From Armatimonadota bacterium (GTDB taxonomy: Bacteria; Armatimonadota; JAAZEB01), in NCBI GenBank assembly GCA_012512265.1, contig JAAZEM010000006.1, forward strand, positions 1-61,650: a stretch of 61,650 nt of DNA, read 5' to 3'. The position numbers and the translations under genes are program-made. The notes below the pieces were generated by a model. That model was not told the origin of the DNA. It saw only the letters and a list, made by a program, of their open reading frames with translations, and searched no databases. Positions 1 to 9,200 of this stretch are shown in pieces; the stretch's first letter is position 1, and each line of letters begins with the position of its first letter.

Positions 1-17
1 ACCTCCAGGTCGCATCC

Positions 18-491
18 ATGATCCTGGTGGCTGCGGCAGTTTTCGTTGTTGCCTACACGCTCCTCTACCTCTGGGAGTTCGATAAGCTTGCGCCGATCCT
101 GGCGCTCATCGGGGTGGCGCTCCATTTCGGCGCTCCGTTTGGGCTCGCCCAGGCTCTGGGCCCCGCAATGCACGGCAACGCTGCCGCTACCCTCCTGCTG
201 GAGACCCTGACGCGCGTAGGCCAGGTGTTGCTGTGGGCGGCTGCGATTCATGGCATCCCCACGCTCCTGAAACAGTTGCATACCGGGCTCACCGGCTTCG
301 GGGTCGATAGCGCCACGCGGCGCGCGGCGCGCAAGCAGCCGGGTATTGTCCACCCCCTCAGCCCCTGTTGGAAGCTTCCCTACTGCCGCCCTTCATCCGC
401 GAGCGCTGCCCGCGCTATCGTGAGAGTGCCACTTGCTGGAGGAAGAAGCGCGGTTGCCTCTGCGATGACGACATCATCACGGCTGCGCTGA
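18..491 (+). CDS. N-terminal half of a frameshifted membrane protein with a two-CW-like cysteine cluster
   Basis: The frame has two or three hydrophobic segments in its first 90 residues and then begins a cysteine motif (PCWKLPYC). After about residue 124 the composition turns to Ser/Ala/Arg-rich noise, while the overlapping frame from 368 carries the natural continuation. Adding one C to the CCC at 389-391 would join them so that YCR runs into PFIRERCP, giving one protein of about 295 residues ending at 904. The frame is open to the window edge, so the true start could lie upstream of the ATG at 18. Role unknown; the CW...C...CP...CW...C pattern resembles small metal-binding two-CW domains. 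Inference: a sequencing indel or a recent frameshift. Confidence 0.55.
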   Translation: MILVAAAVFVVAYTLLYLWEFDKLAPILALIGVALHFGAPFGLAQALGPAMHGNAAATLLLETLTRVGQVLLWAAAIHGIPTLLKQLHTGLTGFGVDSATRRAARKQPGIVHPLSPCWKLPYCRPSSASAARAIVRVPLAGGRSAVASAMTTSSRLR

Positions 492-904
492 TGGGCGGCG
501 AGAAGACCGGGACAGGCGCGAAAGAAAGACTGATCCTCGAGTATTTGCCGGGCGCCGGCGGAGGCAGGAGTACGATCGGTAAACGTCTAAAGTGTAAGAA
601 CTGCTTCATCTTCCTGGAGCACCAGAGGATCAAGCACCGCTATCTGGCGCCGCTGTCGGTACCCCTGGTGGTGGGCGCGTTCTGGTTCTTCCAGGAAACG
701 ATTGAGCAGACGTATGCGAGCTTCTGTCAATGGGCGGCACGCGGCGTTCAGGCAGTGGCCTTTGGACAGGTCAATACCGGAGTGCTCCACGAGACGTTCA
801 CGAATCCACTGGTGAAGTGGCTGATCTTCGCCTGTGTTGGCGTGTATGCGCTCACCTACGTCCTGCGCTTCTGGGAGTATCTCTTTTTCAAGCTAAAGAT
901 CTAA
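368..904 (+). CDS. C-terminal half of the same frameshifted cysteine-cluster membrane protein
   Basis: This frame starts only with a TTG and has no good ribosome-binding site, as expected if it is the second half of the gene beginning at 18. It continues the cysteine cluster (ERCPRY, TCWRKKRGCLCDDD), then has a second pair of cysteines (KCKNC) followed by a basic stretch and two hydrophobic helices, the last at the C-terminus. It stops three bases before the ATG at 908, so it is probably co-transcribed with the biotin-carrier-like gene. Function is not recognisable; a membrane-anchored metal-binding protein is the most that can be said. Confidence 0.55.
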   Translation: MEASLLPPFIRERCPRYRESATCWRKKRGCLCDDDIITAALMGGEKTGTGAKERLILEYLPGAGGGRSTIGKRLKCKNCFIFLEHQRIKHRYLAPLSVPLVVGAFWFFQETIEQTYASFCQWAARGVQAVAFGQVNTGVLHETFTNPLVKWLIFACVGVYALTYVLRFWEYLFFKLKI

Positions 905-907
905 GCA

Positions 908-1327
908 ATGGATTTGACACAAGTCGCTGAGTTAGTCGCCGCTGTGTGCAGCAGCCGCACGGTGACAGAGATGACGCTGCGCGAGGGAACGCGCCGGCTG
1001 GTGGTTCGACGCGCGTTTGCCGTCGAGGCGCCCCAGCCTGAGGTGATGGAAGCCCCGCCGGCGGACGATTTCATCGTCTGCTCTCCACTCGTGGGCTTCT
1101 TTCATCAGAGCGCGTCGGCCAAGTGCCCGCCCGTCACCGTGGGGATGGCGGTGCGGGATGGCCAGGTCCTCGGCGCTATCGAGTCGATGAGCGTGCTCTA
1201 CGATGTCACCGCAGAGGTCTCTGGGGTGATCACCGAGGTGCTGGTGGAAGAGGGCCAGCCCGTGGAGTATGGTCAGGAGCTCTTCCGCATCCAGCGGGCG
1301 CCGGATGGAGAGAGCGCGCCCGCGTGA
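908..1327 (+). CDS. biotin carboxyl carrier-like protein without the biotinyl lysine
   Basis: The 139-residue protein has the usual AccB layout: an N-terminal helix region (MDLTQVAELV), a short linker and a biotinyl/lipoyl domain from about residue 55 (FIVCSPLVGFF) to 132 (GQPVEYGQELFRI). In active carriers biotin is attached to the Lys of an EAMKM motif. Here the aligned residues 92-96 are ESMSV, with Ser95 (codon AGC at 1190-1192) in place of Lys. The hammerhead glycines and the rest of the fold look intact, so this is not simple decay. It lies upstream of accC on the same strand, separated by the pseudopilin-like gene. It may be a non-biotinylated structural or regulatory subunit of acetyl-CoA carboxylase; a true accB would then be elsewhere. 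Confidence 0.85.
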   Translation: MDLTQVAELVAAVCSSRTVTEMTLREGTRRLVVRRAFAVEAPQPEVMEAPPADDFIVCSPLVGFFHQSASAKCPPVTVGMAVRDGQVLGAIESMSVLYDVTAEVSGVITEVLVEEGQPVEYGQELFRIQRAPDGESAPA

Positions 1328-1380
1328 GCCGATGGATGCCGCTGGCGGCGCCCCGGTGGCGAGTGAGCGGGAGGTGTCGG

Positions 1381-1788
1381 ATGATCCGTGACGTGATGCG
1401 CGACGAGAGCGGGATGAGCGCCCTCAGCCTGGTGGGTCTCCTGGTTTGCCTGGGGATTCTGGTTGCCCTGGCAGCCGTTCCCATCCCCTCCTACACCGGC
1501 GCTGGGGGCGGCTCGACGCCTCAGACGGCGCCTGCGGGGAAGGCTGCCACGCCGATCCAGCGCGCGGAAGGCGTCGAATGCCAGACCAACCTGACGCAGA
1601 TTCGCCAGGCGATCACGATGTATCATACGAACAACGAGCGTGTGCCTGCCAACCTTGAGGAGTTGGGAACCTTCGGCGTTTCATCTTCGATGCGGCACTG
1701 CCCGGTGGGTGGCACCAGCTACCCATATGGGTATGATCCTCGGAGTGGGCGTGCGAGCTGTCGCTACCCGGGACACGAGCGTTACTAA
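1381..1788 (+). CDS. type IV pilin/pseudopilin-like protein
   Basis: The 135-residue product has a short charged leader ending in DESG, then a hydrophobic helix (MSALSLVGLLVCLGILVALA). This matches the prepilin pattern with Gly at -1 of the processing site. The usual Glu at +5 is Ser. After a Pro/Gly/Thr-rich linker comes a small domain (CQTNLTQIRQAI, then LEELG, then CPVGGTSYPYGYDP), typical of secretion pseudopilins, with two cysteines that could pair. A GTG at 1324 overlapping the previous stop is an alternative start; 1381 gives a more normal leader. No other pilus or secretion gene is nearby, and its place between the carrier-like gene and accC is odd. Confidence 0.75.
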   Translation: MIRDVMRDESGMSALSLVGLLVCLGILVALAAVPIPSYTGAGGGSTPQTAPAGKAATPIQRAEGVECQTNLTQIRQAITMYHTNNERVPANLEELGTFGVSSSMRHCPVGGTSYPYGYDPRSGRASCRYPGHERY

Positions 1789-1863
1789 AGGCTACGAGGG
1801 CGTGTCTTCCCGGAGGATCGGCGCCGGATCCAAGGAAGTGAAGTTCAGATAGGCTTAACAGGA

Positions 1864-3207
1864 ATGCTGAAGAAGATACTCGTTTACCCACGCGGGGAGA
1901 TCGCCGTGCGGATTATCCGCGCGTGCCGCGAGCTACGCATCGCGACTGTCGCCGTCTATTCGGAGGCGGATGCCGACTCGCTACATGTGCGCATGGCGGA
2001 TGAGGCGGTTCGCATCGGCCCGGCTGCGGCCCAAGACTCGTATCTGAAGATGCAGAACGTGCTGAGCGCCGCGCTGATTACGGGCGCCGATGCGATCCAC
2101 CCCGGGTATGGCTTCCTCGCGGAGCACGCTACCTTCTCCGAGGCTTGCGCTGCGTGCAACATCAAGTTCATCGGTCCCTCGGCGAAGAGCATCGAGGCCA
2201 TGGGCGATAAGGCGCATGCCCGAGCGTTGATGATCGAGGCCGGGGTACCCGTGGTGCCGGGGTCCGAGGGCGTGCTGAATGACGAGCAGCGGGCACTGCG
2301 GACTGCGGCGCAGATCGGCTATCCGCTGATGATCAAGGCGGCGGCCGGAGGCGGTGGCCGGGGCATCCGCGTCGTGCACTCCGAGGATGAGCTGGTACGC
2401 GAATTGCGCACTGCCCAGCAGGAGGCGGATGCCGCGTTTGGCGACGGCTCGCTCTACCTGGAGAAGTACATCGAGGAGCCGCGGCACGTGGAGTTCCAAA
2501 TCCTCGCGGATGAGGATGGGAACACGATCCACCTGGGCGAGCGCGATTGCTCGCTGCAGCGCCGGCATCAGAAGATCGTCGAGGAAGCGCCCTGCATCGC
2601 GCTCACCGACTCGCTGCGCGAGCGCATGGGGGCCGCCGCCGTGGCCGCGGCGAAGGCAGCGCGCTATACCAATGCGGGCACGGTCGAGTTCCTTCTCGAC
2701 AAGCACGGAAACTTCTTCTTCCTGGAGATGAATACCCGTATCCAGGTGGAACACCCGGTGACGGAGGTGATCACCGGCATCGATCTGGTGAAGGCACAGA
2801 TCGCGATAGCATCGGGCCTGCCGTTGCCTTGGACGCAAGACAGAATCCGGGTGAGAGGCCATGCCATCGAGTGCCGGATCAACGCGGAGGATCCCGACCG
2901 GCAGTTTGCGCCTTCGGTGGGCGAAGTGAAATCGCTCCTCTTGCCAGGTGGTCCGGGGGTCCGGGTCGACACGCATCTCTATCCTGGCTACCGGCTGCCC
3001 TCGCACTACGACTCTTTGCTCGCGAAGCTCATCTGCTGGGGGCAGGACCGGAATGAGGCCGTGGCGCGCATGGAGCGCGCGCTGGATGAGTTCGTGTTGG
3101 ATGGGATGCACACCACCATTCCGTTCCATCGCCGGATCATGTCGAATGCCTACTTCAGGCGCGGCGAGGTCTACACCAATTTCATCCAACGACGAATGGA
3201 GACGTGA
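1864..3207 (+). CDS. accC: biotin carboxylase subunit of acetyl-CoA carboxylase
   Basis: AccC carboxylates the biotin of its carrier protein using ATP and bicarbonate, the first step of malonyl-CoA synthesis. The 447 residues match the family length and contain the N-domain, an ATP-grasp domain with the glycine loop (AAAGGGGRGIRVV), the QRRHQKIVEE segment, the EMNTRIQVEHPVTE active-site block and the RGHAIECRINAED segment. Catalytic Lys, Glu, Asn and Arg positions all look intact. The almost universal N-terminal ANRGEIA reads VYPRGEIA here, an unusual substitution. The start is ATG at 1864 with only a weak AGGA next to it. It is followed four bases later by nusB, as in many bacterial acc-nusB clusters. 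Confidence 0.95.
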   Translation: MLKKILVYPRGEIAVRIIRACRELRIATVAVYSEADADSLHVRMADEAVRIGPAAAQDSYLKMQNVLSAALITGADAIHPGYGFLAEHATFSEACAACNIKFIGPSAKSIEAMGDKAHARALMIEAGVPVVPGSEGVLNDEQRALRTAAQIGYPLMIKAAAGGGGRGIRVVHSEDELVRELRTAQQEADAAFGDGSLYLEKYIEEPRHVEFQILADEDGNTIHLGERDCSLQRRHQKIVEEAPCIALTDSLRERMGAAAVAAAKAARYTNAGTVEFLLDKHGNFFFLEMNTRIQVEHPVTEVITGIDLVKAQIAIASGLPLPWTQDRIRVRGHAIECRINAEDPDRQFAPSVGEVKSLLLPGGPGVRVDTHLYPGYRLPSHYDSLLAKLICWGQDRNEAVARMERALDEFVLDGMHTTIPFHRRIMSNAYFRRGEVYTNFIQRRMET

Positions 3208-3211
3208 GAGG

Positions 3212-3700
3212 GTGGCGGCAAATAGACGGCGGCAGATCCGGGAACTGGCCTTCAGGCTCCTCTTTCAGGTGGATGTAGGCAAGCTGCCGATGGCGGACGT
3301 TGCGGCTTCGTTTCGAGAGGCCGTGCCCCGCGACCGCACCGATACCCGCCTGGAAGAGGCGGCGATCCGGCTGGCTGAGATGGCCGTGGAGCACCTGGGG
3401 GAAGTCGATGAGATGATTCAGGGCGCTGCCGAGAAATGGCCGCTCGAGCGCCTGGCGGCCGTGGATCGCAACATCATGCGCCTTGCCGTGACAGAGATGC
3501 TCTACGGGCACGATGTGCCGCCCAGCGTCGCGATCAACGAGGCGGTGGAGCTGGCCAAAAAGTATGGCACCGAAGACTCCGGACGCTTCGTCAACGGCGT
3601 GTTGGGCGCGGTCGCGCGCACCCACTGTGCCAGCGAGGAGTCGACCACGGGAGAGAAACCCGAGGCCACGCCGGGCGACTCTGCCGGCCAGGCTGCCTGA
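3212..3700 (+). CDS. nusB: transcription antitermination factor NusB
   Basis: NusB binds the boxA RNA of rRNA operons with NusE (S10) and supports antitermination. The 162-residue product shows the all-helical family pattern: an Arg-rich N-terminus (NRRRQIRELAFRLLFQ), WPLERLAAVDRNIMRLAVTEML in the middle, and VAINEAVELAKKYGTEDSGRFVNGVLG near the end. The start chosen is GTG at 3212, four bases after the accC stop, because it puts the N-terminal helix at the usual position; the open frame upstream lies inside accC. A roughly 25-residue acidic tail follows the core. Confidence 0.93.
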   Translation: MAANRRRQIRELAFRLLFQVDVGKLPMADVAASFREAVPRDRTDTRLEEAAIRLAEMAVEHLGEVDEMIQGAAEKWPLERLAAVDRNIMRLAVTEMLYGHDVPPSVAINEAVELAKKYGTEDSGRFVNGVLGAVARTHCASEESTTGEKPEATPGDSAGQAA

Positions 3701-3718
3701 GCCCCGAGGGAATCTGCC

Positions 3719-4531
3719 GTGCCTGGTAAGGTGCAGCGCGAGCGCCTGGATCTTCTTCTCGTGCAGAAAGGCCTCTTCGAGACGCGGGAACGCGCGCAAG
3801 CCGCGATTCTCGCGGGGCAGGTCTTCGTCGGCGGGCAACGCGCCGACAAGGCAGGGGCGCGCTATCCCGCAGATGCCTCCATCGAAGTCCGCGGTGAGGC
3901 AATCCCCTACGTGAGCCGTGGCGGCCTGAAGCTGGCGGGTGCCCTCGATGCGTTCCAGGTGGATCCCGCCGGCCGCATCGTGATCGACGTCGGTGCCTCT
4001 ACCGGCGGCTTCACCGATGTGCTCCTGCAGCGGGGCGCTGCCCGCATCTTCGCCATCGATGTCGGCTACGGTCAACTCGCCTGGAAACTACGCAGCGATC
4101 CCCGTGTCACCGTTCTCGACCGCACCAACATCCGGAACCTGCGCCCAGAAGCGCTTTCGGACACTCCGGATCTTGCGGTGATCGATGTCTCCTTCATCTC
4201 GCTTGAAAAGGTCCTCCCCGCTGTGCGCGATCTCCTGGCCCCGGAGGGCGAGATCATCGCGCTGGTGAAGCCGCAGTTCGAAGCGGGCCCGGAGAAGGTG
4301 GGGAAGGGCGGGATCGTGCGCAAGCCCGAGGTCCACCGAGAGGTGCTCCACCACATCGCCGACGTGGCCGAGGGTCTCGGTTACCGCGTGGCCGGGCTCA
4401 TCCCCTCGCCGATCACCGGCACCGAGGGCAATATCGAGTTTCTGATCCACCTCATTCCCGGCCAGGGCCCACGCCCGGATATCGACCAGGTGGTGGACCA
4501 GGCCCATGCCCGGGCCAACCACCCCTCCTGA
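3719..4531 (+). CDS. tlyA: TlyA-family rRNA 2'-O-methyltransferase (S4 plus FtsJ-like domain)
   Basis: TlyA enzymes methylate ribose 2'-O positions of rRNA cytidines, using S-adenosylmethionine. The 270 residues contain an N-terminal S4 RNA-binding domain ([19 protein letters not shown], about 8-65), the linker [15 protein letters not shown] and an FtsJ-like Rossmann methyltransferase with [15 protein letters not shown] (SAM motif I), DVGYGQL, DVSFISL and the VKPQFEAG motif. Start is GTG at 3719, 18 bases after nusB, so the gene is probably in the same operon. Some family members are annotated as hemolysin A; the rRNA methyltransferase role is better supported. Confidence 0.92.
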   Translation: MPGKVQRERLDLLLVQKGLFETRERAQAAILAGQVFVGGQRADKAGARYPADASIEVRGEAIPYVSRGGLKLAGALDAFQVDPAGRIVIDVGASTGGFTDVLLQRGAARIFAIDVGYGQLAWKLRSDPRVTVLDRTNIRNLRPEALSDTPDLAVIDVSFISLEKVLPAVRDLLAPEGEIIALVKPQFEAGPEKVGKGGIVRKPEVHREVLHHIADVAEGLGYRVAGLIPSPITGTEGNIEFLIHLIPGQGPRPDIDQVVDQAHARANHPS

Positions 4532-4728
4532 TCCCGGTAGCGGAGTGCCCCTGAGAAGGGATCGCGCGTGTGCCTGGCGAACGACCATAGGCAACCGGGG
4601 CTTTCCGCGGTCTTCCCACAGGCACGACCGTTTTCCCTTTCGCCTTGAGGATGGCCGCGCGCGAGCGCCCCTTCCGCCCGGCCTGCGTGCCCGGCGGGGA
4701 CTTTGATGCGGTTGGGAGACAAGAGCGT

Positions 4729-6204
4729 ATGCAGGCTCGAGATAGCCAGGGCGTGCCCCCTCAGCTGCCGGCTGGCGACTGGGGGACCGGTCCCGCCCCT
4801 GCCGTGACTGTTGAGCTCGAAACCACCCGAGTTGTCAACTATGCAATGCAGCAGAACGATGTGCCGGTGGTCACTCGGCTGCGGATCGCCAATGCCGGGG
4901 ATGCAAGCCTTCGGGACCTGCACGTGCGCATCACCACCGACCCCGGCTTTTCGGCGCCTTGGGAGTTGCATCTTGCCGAACTGAGGCCTGGGGAAGCCCG
5001 CGATCTGGGCGTGGTGGATCTGCCACTCTCGCACTCCTTTCTAGCCCAACAGACCGAGCGCGTCGCCGGTGCCCTCCAGGTCGAGGTCGCCCAGGGAGAA
5101 CGATCCCTCGCTTGCCATCACCAGCGCCTGGATGTGCTGGCGTATGACGAATGGAGTGGCTCCCAAGCGCCGCCGGAGATGCTTGCATCCTTTGTGACGC
5201 CCAACCACCCGGCCGTTGAAGCCGTGCTGGCCGATGCCGCGGCGCTCCTGGGAGAATGGACGGGCGATACCTCTCTCTCGGGCTACCAGAGCGGTGATCG
5301 CAGCCGAGTGCTGCTCACGGTAGGGGCCATTTATGCCGCCCTGCAGGGGCGTGGGATCCGATACAGCGAACCGCCCGCGAGCTTCGAGGATGCGGGCCAG
5401 AAGATCCGGCTACCAGACCGCATCCTGGAGCACCGGTTGGGCACCTGCCTCGATCTGGCAGTCTTGAGCGCCGCCTGCCTCGAGCAGGCGGGAATCCACC
5501 CGCTGGTCGTCATCATCGCCGGCCATGCCTTTCCGGGGGCGTGGCTGGTAGACGACTGCTTCGCGGATTGCGCCATGGACGACGCCGTGCATCTGCGAAA
5601 GCGGGTGGATGTGGGGGAGCTGTGCGTCTTCGAGGCAACCGCACTCACGCGTTCCCCCGCCTGCCCCGTGGAACGGGCCCTGGAAGAGGGAAGGCGGCAC
5701 CTCGACAACCCGAACGCCTTCATCTACGCCATCGACATTCTTCGCACCCGAAAGAGCCATATCCGCCCCTTGCCCTTGCGTGTTTCCACCGAGACCCAGG
5801 GCGCAGAGCCCCAACAGCCGGAGGCCCCCCACCCTCTCTGGGCCACCGAGTGCGGCGCTTCCCGGAGTGGCCGAGCCAGCTCCCGACGGCGAGGCAGCTC
5901 CGACCGAGAATCCAGCAGCCCGGCTCGAGCGCTGGAAGAGCCGGCTCCTCGATCTGACCCTGCGCAACCGCCTCCTCAACTTCAAGGAGACGAAGAAGTC
6001 GCTCCCGATCCTCTGCCCCGACCTGGCCGCCTTGGAAGATGCCCTGGCGGAAGGAGAACGCTTCAGCATCCTGCCCTTGCCGCTGGAGTTGCAGGAAGGC
6101 CAGCCGCGAGCGGCGGCCATTCACCGTTGGCGAACGGGAAAGGATCTGAACATCGAGCTGCTGCGCGAGGAGCTCAAGGCGCATCGCCTGCGCACGCACC
6201 ATGA
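4729..6204 (+). CDS. N-terminal module of a giant DUF4011/helicase/nuclease protein, up to a frameshift
   Basis: The native part runs from ATG 4729 to about 5830 (about 367 residues); beyond that the frame gives low-complexity shadow sequence to 6204. A beta-rich segment (VNYAMQQNDVPVVTRLRI, about residues 35-140) is followed by a segment resembling a transglutaminase/cysteine-protease core: LGTCLDLAVL with Cys240 and IIAGHAFPGAW with His266. Other family members carry this region in the same chain as the helicase. In this sequence six Cs at 5825-5830 put the downstream region out of frame; removing one C restores a single protein of about 2000 residues ending at 10732. Start supported by GGGAGA about 10 bases upstream. 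Confidence 0.75.
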   Translation: MQARDSQGVPPQLPAGDWGTGPAPAVTVELETTRVVNYAMQQNDVPVVTRLRIANAGDASLRDLHVRITTDPGFSAPWELHLAELRPGEARDLGVVDLPLSHSFLAQQTERVAGALQVEVAQGERSLACHHQRLDVLAYDEWSGSQAPPEMLASFVTPNHPAVEAVLADAAALLGEWTGDTSLSGYQSGDRSRVLLTVGAIYAALQGRGIRYSEPPASFEDAGQKIRLPDRILEHRLGTCLDLAVLSAACLEQAGIHPLVVIIAGHAFPGAWLVDDCFADCAMDDAVHLRKRVDVGELCVFEATALTRSPACPVERALEEGRRHLDNPNAFIYAIDILRTRKSHIRPLPLRVSTETQGAEPQQPEAPHPLWATECGASRSGRASSRRRGSSDRESSSPARALEEPAPRSDPAQPPPQLQGDEEVAPDPLPRPGRLGRCPGGRRTLQHPALAAGVAGRPAASGGHSPLANGKGSEHRAAARGAQGASPAHAP

Positions 6205-9200
6205 CGAAGCCGAGATGAAACGGCGCCTCCTGGAGATCTACCGAGAAGCGCGAACCAGCCTGGAGGAGAATGGAGCGAACACGCTCTACCTGGCGCTCGG
6301 ATTTCTCAAGTGGAGAGAGACACCCGGAGCCGACCGGACATACTTCGCGCCGCTTCTCTTGCTCCCCTTGGAGATAGCCCGCCGGTCGATACAGGAGGGC
6401 TTTTCAATCACGCGGGGCGATGATGATCCGCTCGTGAACACCACGCTCCTGGAACTCCTCGCGCGAAGCTTCGACATCAAAGTCCCGGGTCTCGACCCGC
6501 TACCACAGGACGAGAAGGGCCTCGACGTGCCGGCCATCCTGCACCGCTTCCGGGAGGCCGTCCTGCACATCGACGGTTGGGAAGTTGTCGAGGTTGCCTG
6601 CATTGGCCACTTCTCCTTCACCAAGTTTCTGATGTGGCGTGACCTCGAGGTGCGTGCGGATGACCTGCAGCAGAACCAGATCGTCTCCCACCTGATCAAC
6701 ACGCCCACCGAGCCCTTTCCATACGAGGGCGAGTTTCCCAACCCGGAGCGCCTGGATGAGACACACTCGCCTCTGGAGACGTTTTGCCCGCTCAGCTCCG
6801 ACTCGTCGCAGCTTGCCGCCGTGTACGCCGCCGCGGAGGAGAAGAGCTTTGTGCTGCACGGGCCTCCCGGAACGGGCAAGTCGCAGACGATCACCAACCT
6901 GATCGCGCACGCGCTCGCGATGGGGAAGAGCGTGCTCTTCGTCTCCGAGAAGGCCGCGGCGCTCAACGTGGTGCATGAGCGGTTGAAGAAGTGCGGATTG
7001 GGCCCCTTCTGCCTGGCGTTGCACTCCAACAAGAGCCACAAGGTGCAGGTGATTCGGCAGCTCTATGAGACAATGGAGTGTTTCGCGGCACGCACCGAGG
7101 ACGAGTGGCGGCGTGAGGCGGCACGCACCGAGGACGAGTGGCGGCGTGAGGCGGCGCGCCTGGCGGAGTTGCGCCGCGAGCTGAACGACTATGCAGGAGC
7201 GCTTCACCGGGTCCGTGAGACTGGAGAGAGCGCCTTTCAGGGGATGTCGCGGCTGATCGGGCTGCGCGATGCCCCACGGGTGGATCTGAGCTGGCAACGC
7301 GACCGGAGACTCGACCGCGAGACGCGCGATCAAATGCGAGAGATCGCCCGCCAATTGGAGGGGGCAGCGCGGGGCTCTGCTCATCCATCCAATAACGTAT
7401 GGGGGCCGGTCGAGTGCGATGAGTGGAGCCACGCCTGGCGCAGCGATGTGGAAGCCGCCATCCAGGCGCTACAGGCCGCTAGTGGCGAACTGCAGCGCGC
7501 CGCCGAGGCGGCAGCCCCCCTGCTACACCTGAGTAGCAGCGGCTGGAGCGAGGAGGATCTGGAGAACACCTTCTCCGTCGCCAAGGCGCTGTTGGAGTCG
7601 CCAGAGCCACCGGCGGCGCTGGTGGTGGAGCCCGACTGGGATGCCTTGAACGAGTCGGTGAACTCCTGGTTGGAGCATGGCCGCCGGCGTGACGCCCTGC
7701 GCGAGCAGCTATACGCTCGCTACACCGAGGGCATCCTGCAGACTGATCTGGACTCCCTGTGGCAGCGGCTTGCCAGCGCGGAAGCATCGTGGGCGCTTCC
7801 GCGCGCGTTGGGCCGGTGGCAGGTGCGTCGCGCCTTGACGCGCGTGGCCCAATCTGGCCAGCCCGTAGCGGCAGAGAGCCTGAAGGGGGATCTGCTGGCC
7901 GCTCGTTCCCTGCGCGACGAGGAGAACGCCGTCGCTGAGGCGGGCGACCGCGCCCGCGTCCTTCTAGGACGGTTCTGGCGGGAAGGCGAGGCAGACTGGG
8001 AAGAGATCGCCCGGGTGCGTGATTGGACCGCGTCCCTGCGCTCCCTGGCCACTCGGATCGCTGGTACAGACCTGGAGCGTGCGGCCACCTTGCGGCAAGA
8101 ATGGGCCCGGTTGGTTGAGGAAGGGCGAGAACAGATCCGGTCGGATGGCCCTATCGGCAGGCGCCTCCAGGATTTTCTCCAGGCCGCGAGACAATTTGCT
8201 GTGGCGCGCCAGCGGCTGAATACCGTACTCCACCTCAATACGATGGCTGCCTGGGGCGCACGCTCCGATCCCGACCTCCTGAAGACCGTCGATGCTCGGC
8301 TGAATGACTGGCTGGAGCATCTGGATCAACTGCGAGATTGGTGCCACTGGCAGTCGGTGCGAGGCCAAGCAGCGACCGCGGGGCTTCAGGGCGTGGTCAC
8401 CGCGTACGAGCAGGGGCAGATCGCCGCGGATCAGATCTCCAAGGCATTCGAGCGGAGCGCGACGCAATGGTGGGTCGAGGGTGTGATCGACTCCGAGCCG
8501 ACACTGCGCGGCTTTCACCGACAGGATTTCGAGCGCAAGATCCGAGACTTCGCCGCCATCGACGAGCGCTATACGGCGCTCACTCGCTCCGTCATCCAGG
8601 CGCGACTTGCGGCGCAGGTGCCGCGGCCGGGAGACCGGATGAGCAGCAACTCGGAGGTGGGCATCTTGATGCATCAGAATCGACGGCAACGTGGCCATAT
8701 GCCCATCCGAACGCTCTTTCAGAAGATCCCAAACCTCTTGCCCCGCCTGGCGCCCTGCCTCCTGATGAGCCCGCTCTCCGTGGCGCAGTACCTGGATCCC
8801 GCGCACCCACCGTTCGACCTGGTGGTCTTCGACGAAGCCTCGCAGATCCCGGTCTGGGATGCGGTGGGGGCAATCGCGCGCGGGAAAGAGGCAATCATCG
8901 TCGGCGATCCCAAGCAGCTGCCGCCGACTAATTTCTTCAACCGCGCGGAGGATGATGAGACATCCGACGAGAGCGTAGTGGAGGATCTGGAGAGCATCCT
9001 CGAAACCTGCATCGCTGCCCAGCTCCCGGAGTTGCGCCTGCGCTGGCACTACCGCAGCCGGCACGAGAGCTTGATTGCGTTTAGCAACTACCACTACTAT
9101 AGCAATGATCTGCTGACGTTCCCATCGCCACACACCGATACCGCCCTCTCGCTGCGGCCAGTGTCGGGCCACTACGACCGTTCGAAGGCGCGCACCAACC

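Noticed and set aside
1981-3189. 402-residue minus-strand open frame
   Set aside because: Antisense shadow of accC; Arg/His/Asp-rich, no ribosome-binding site, no family pattern.
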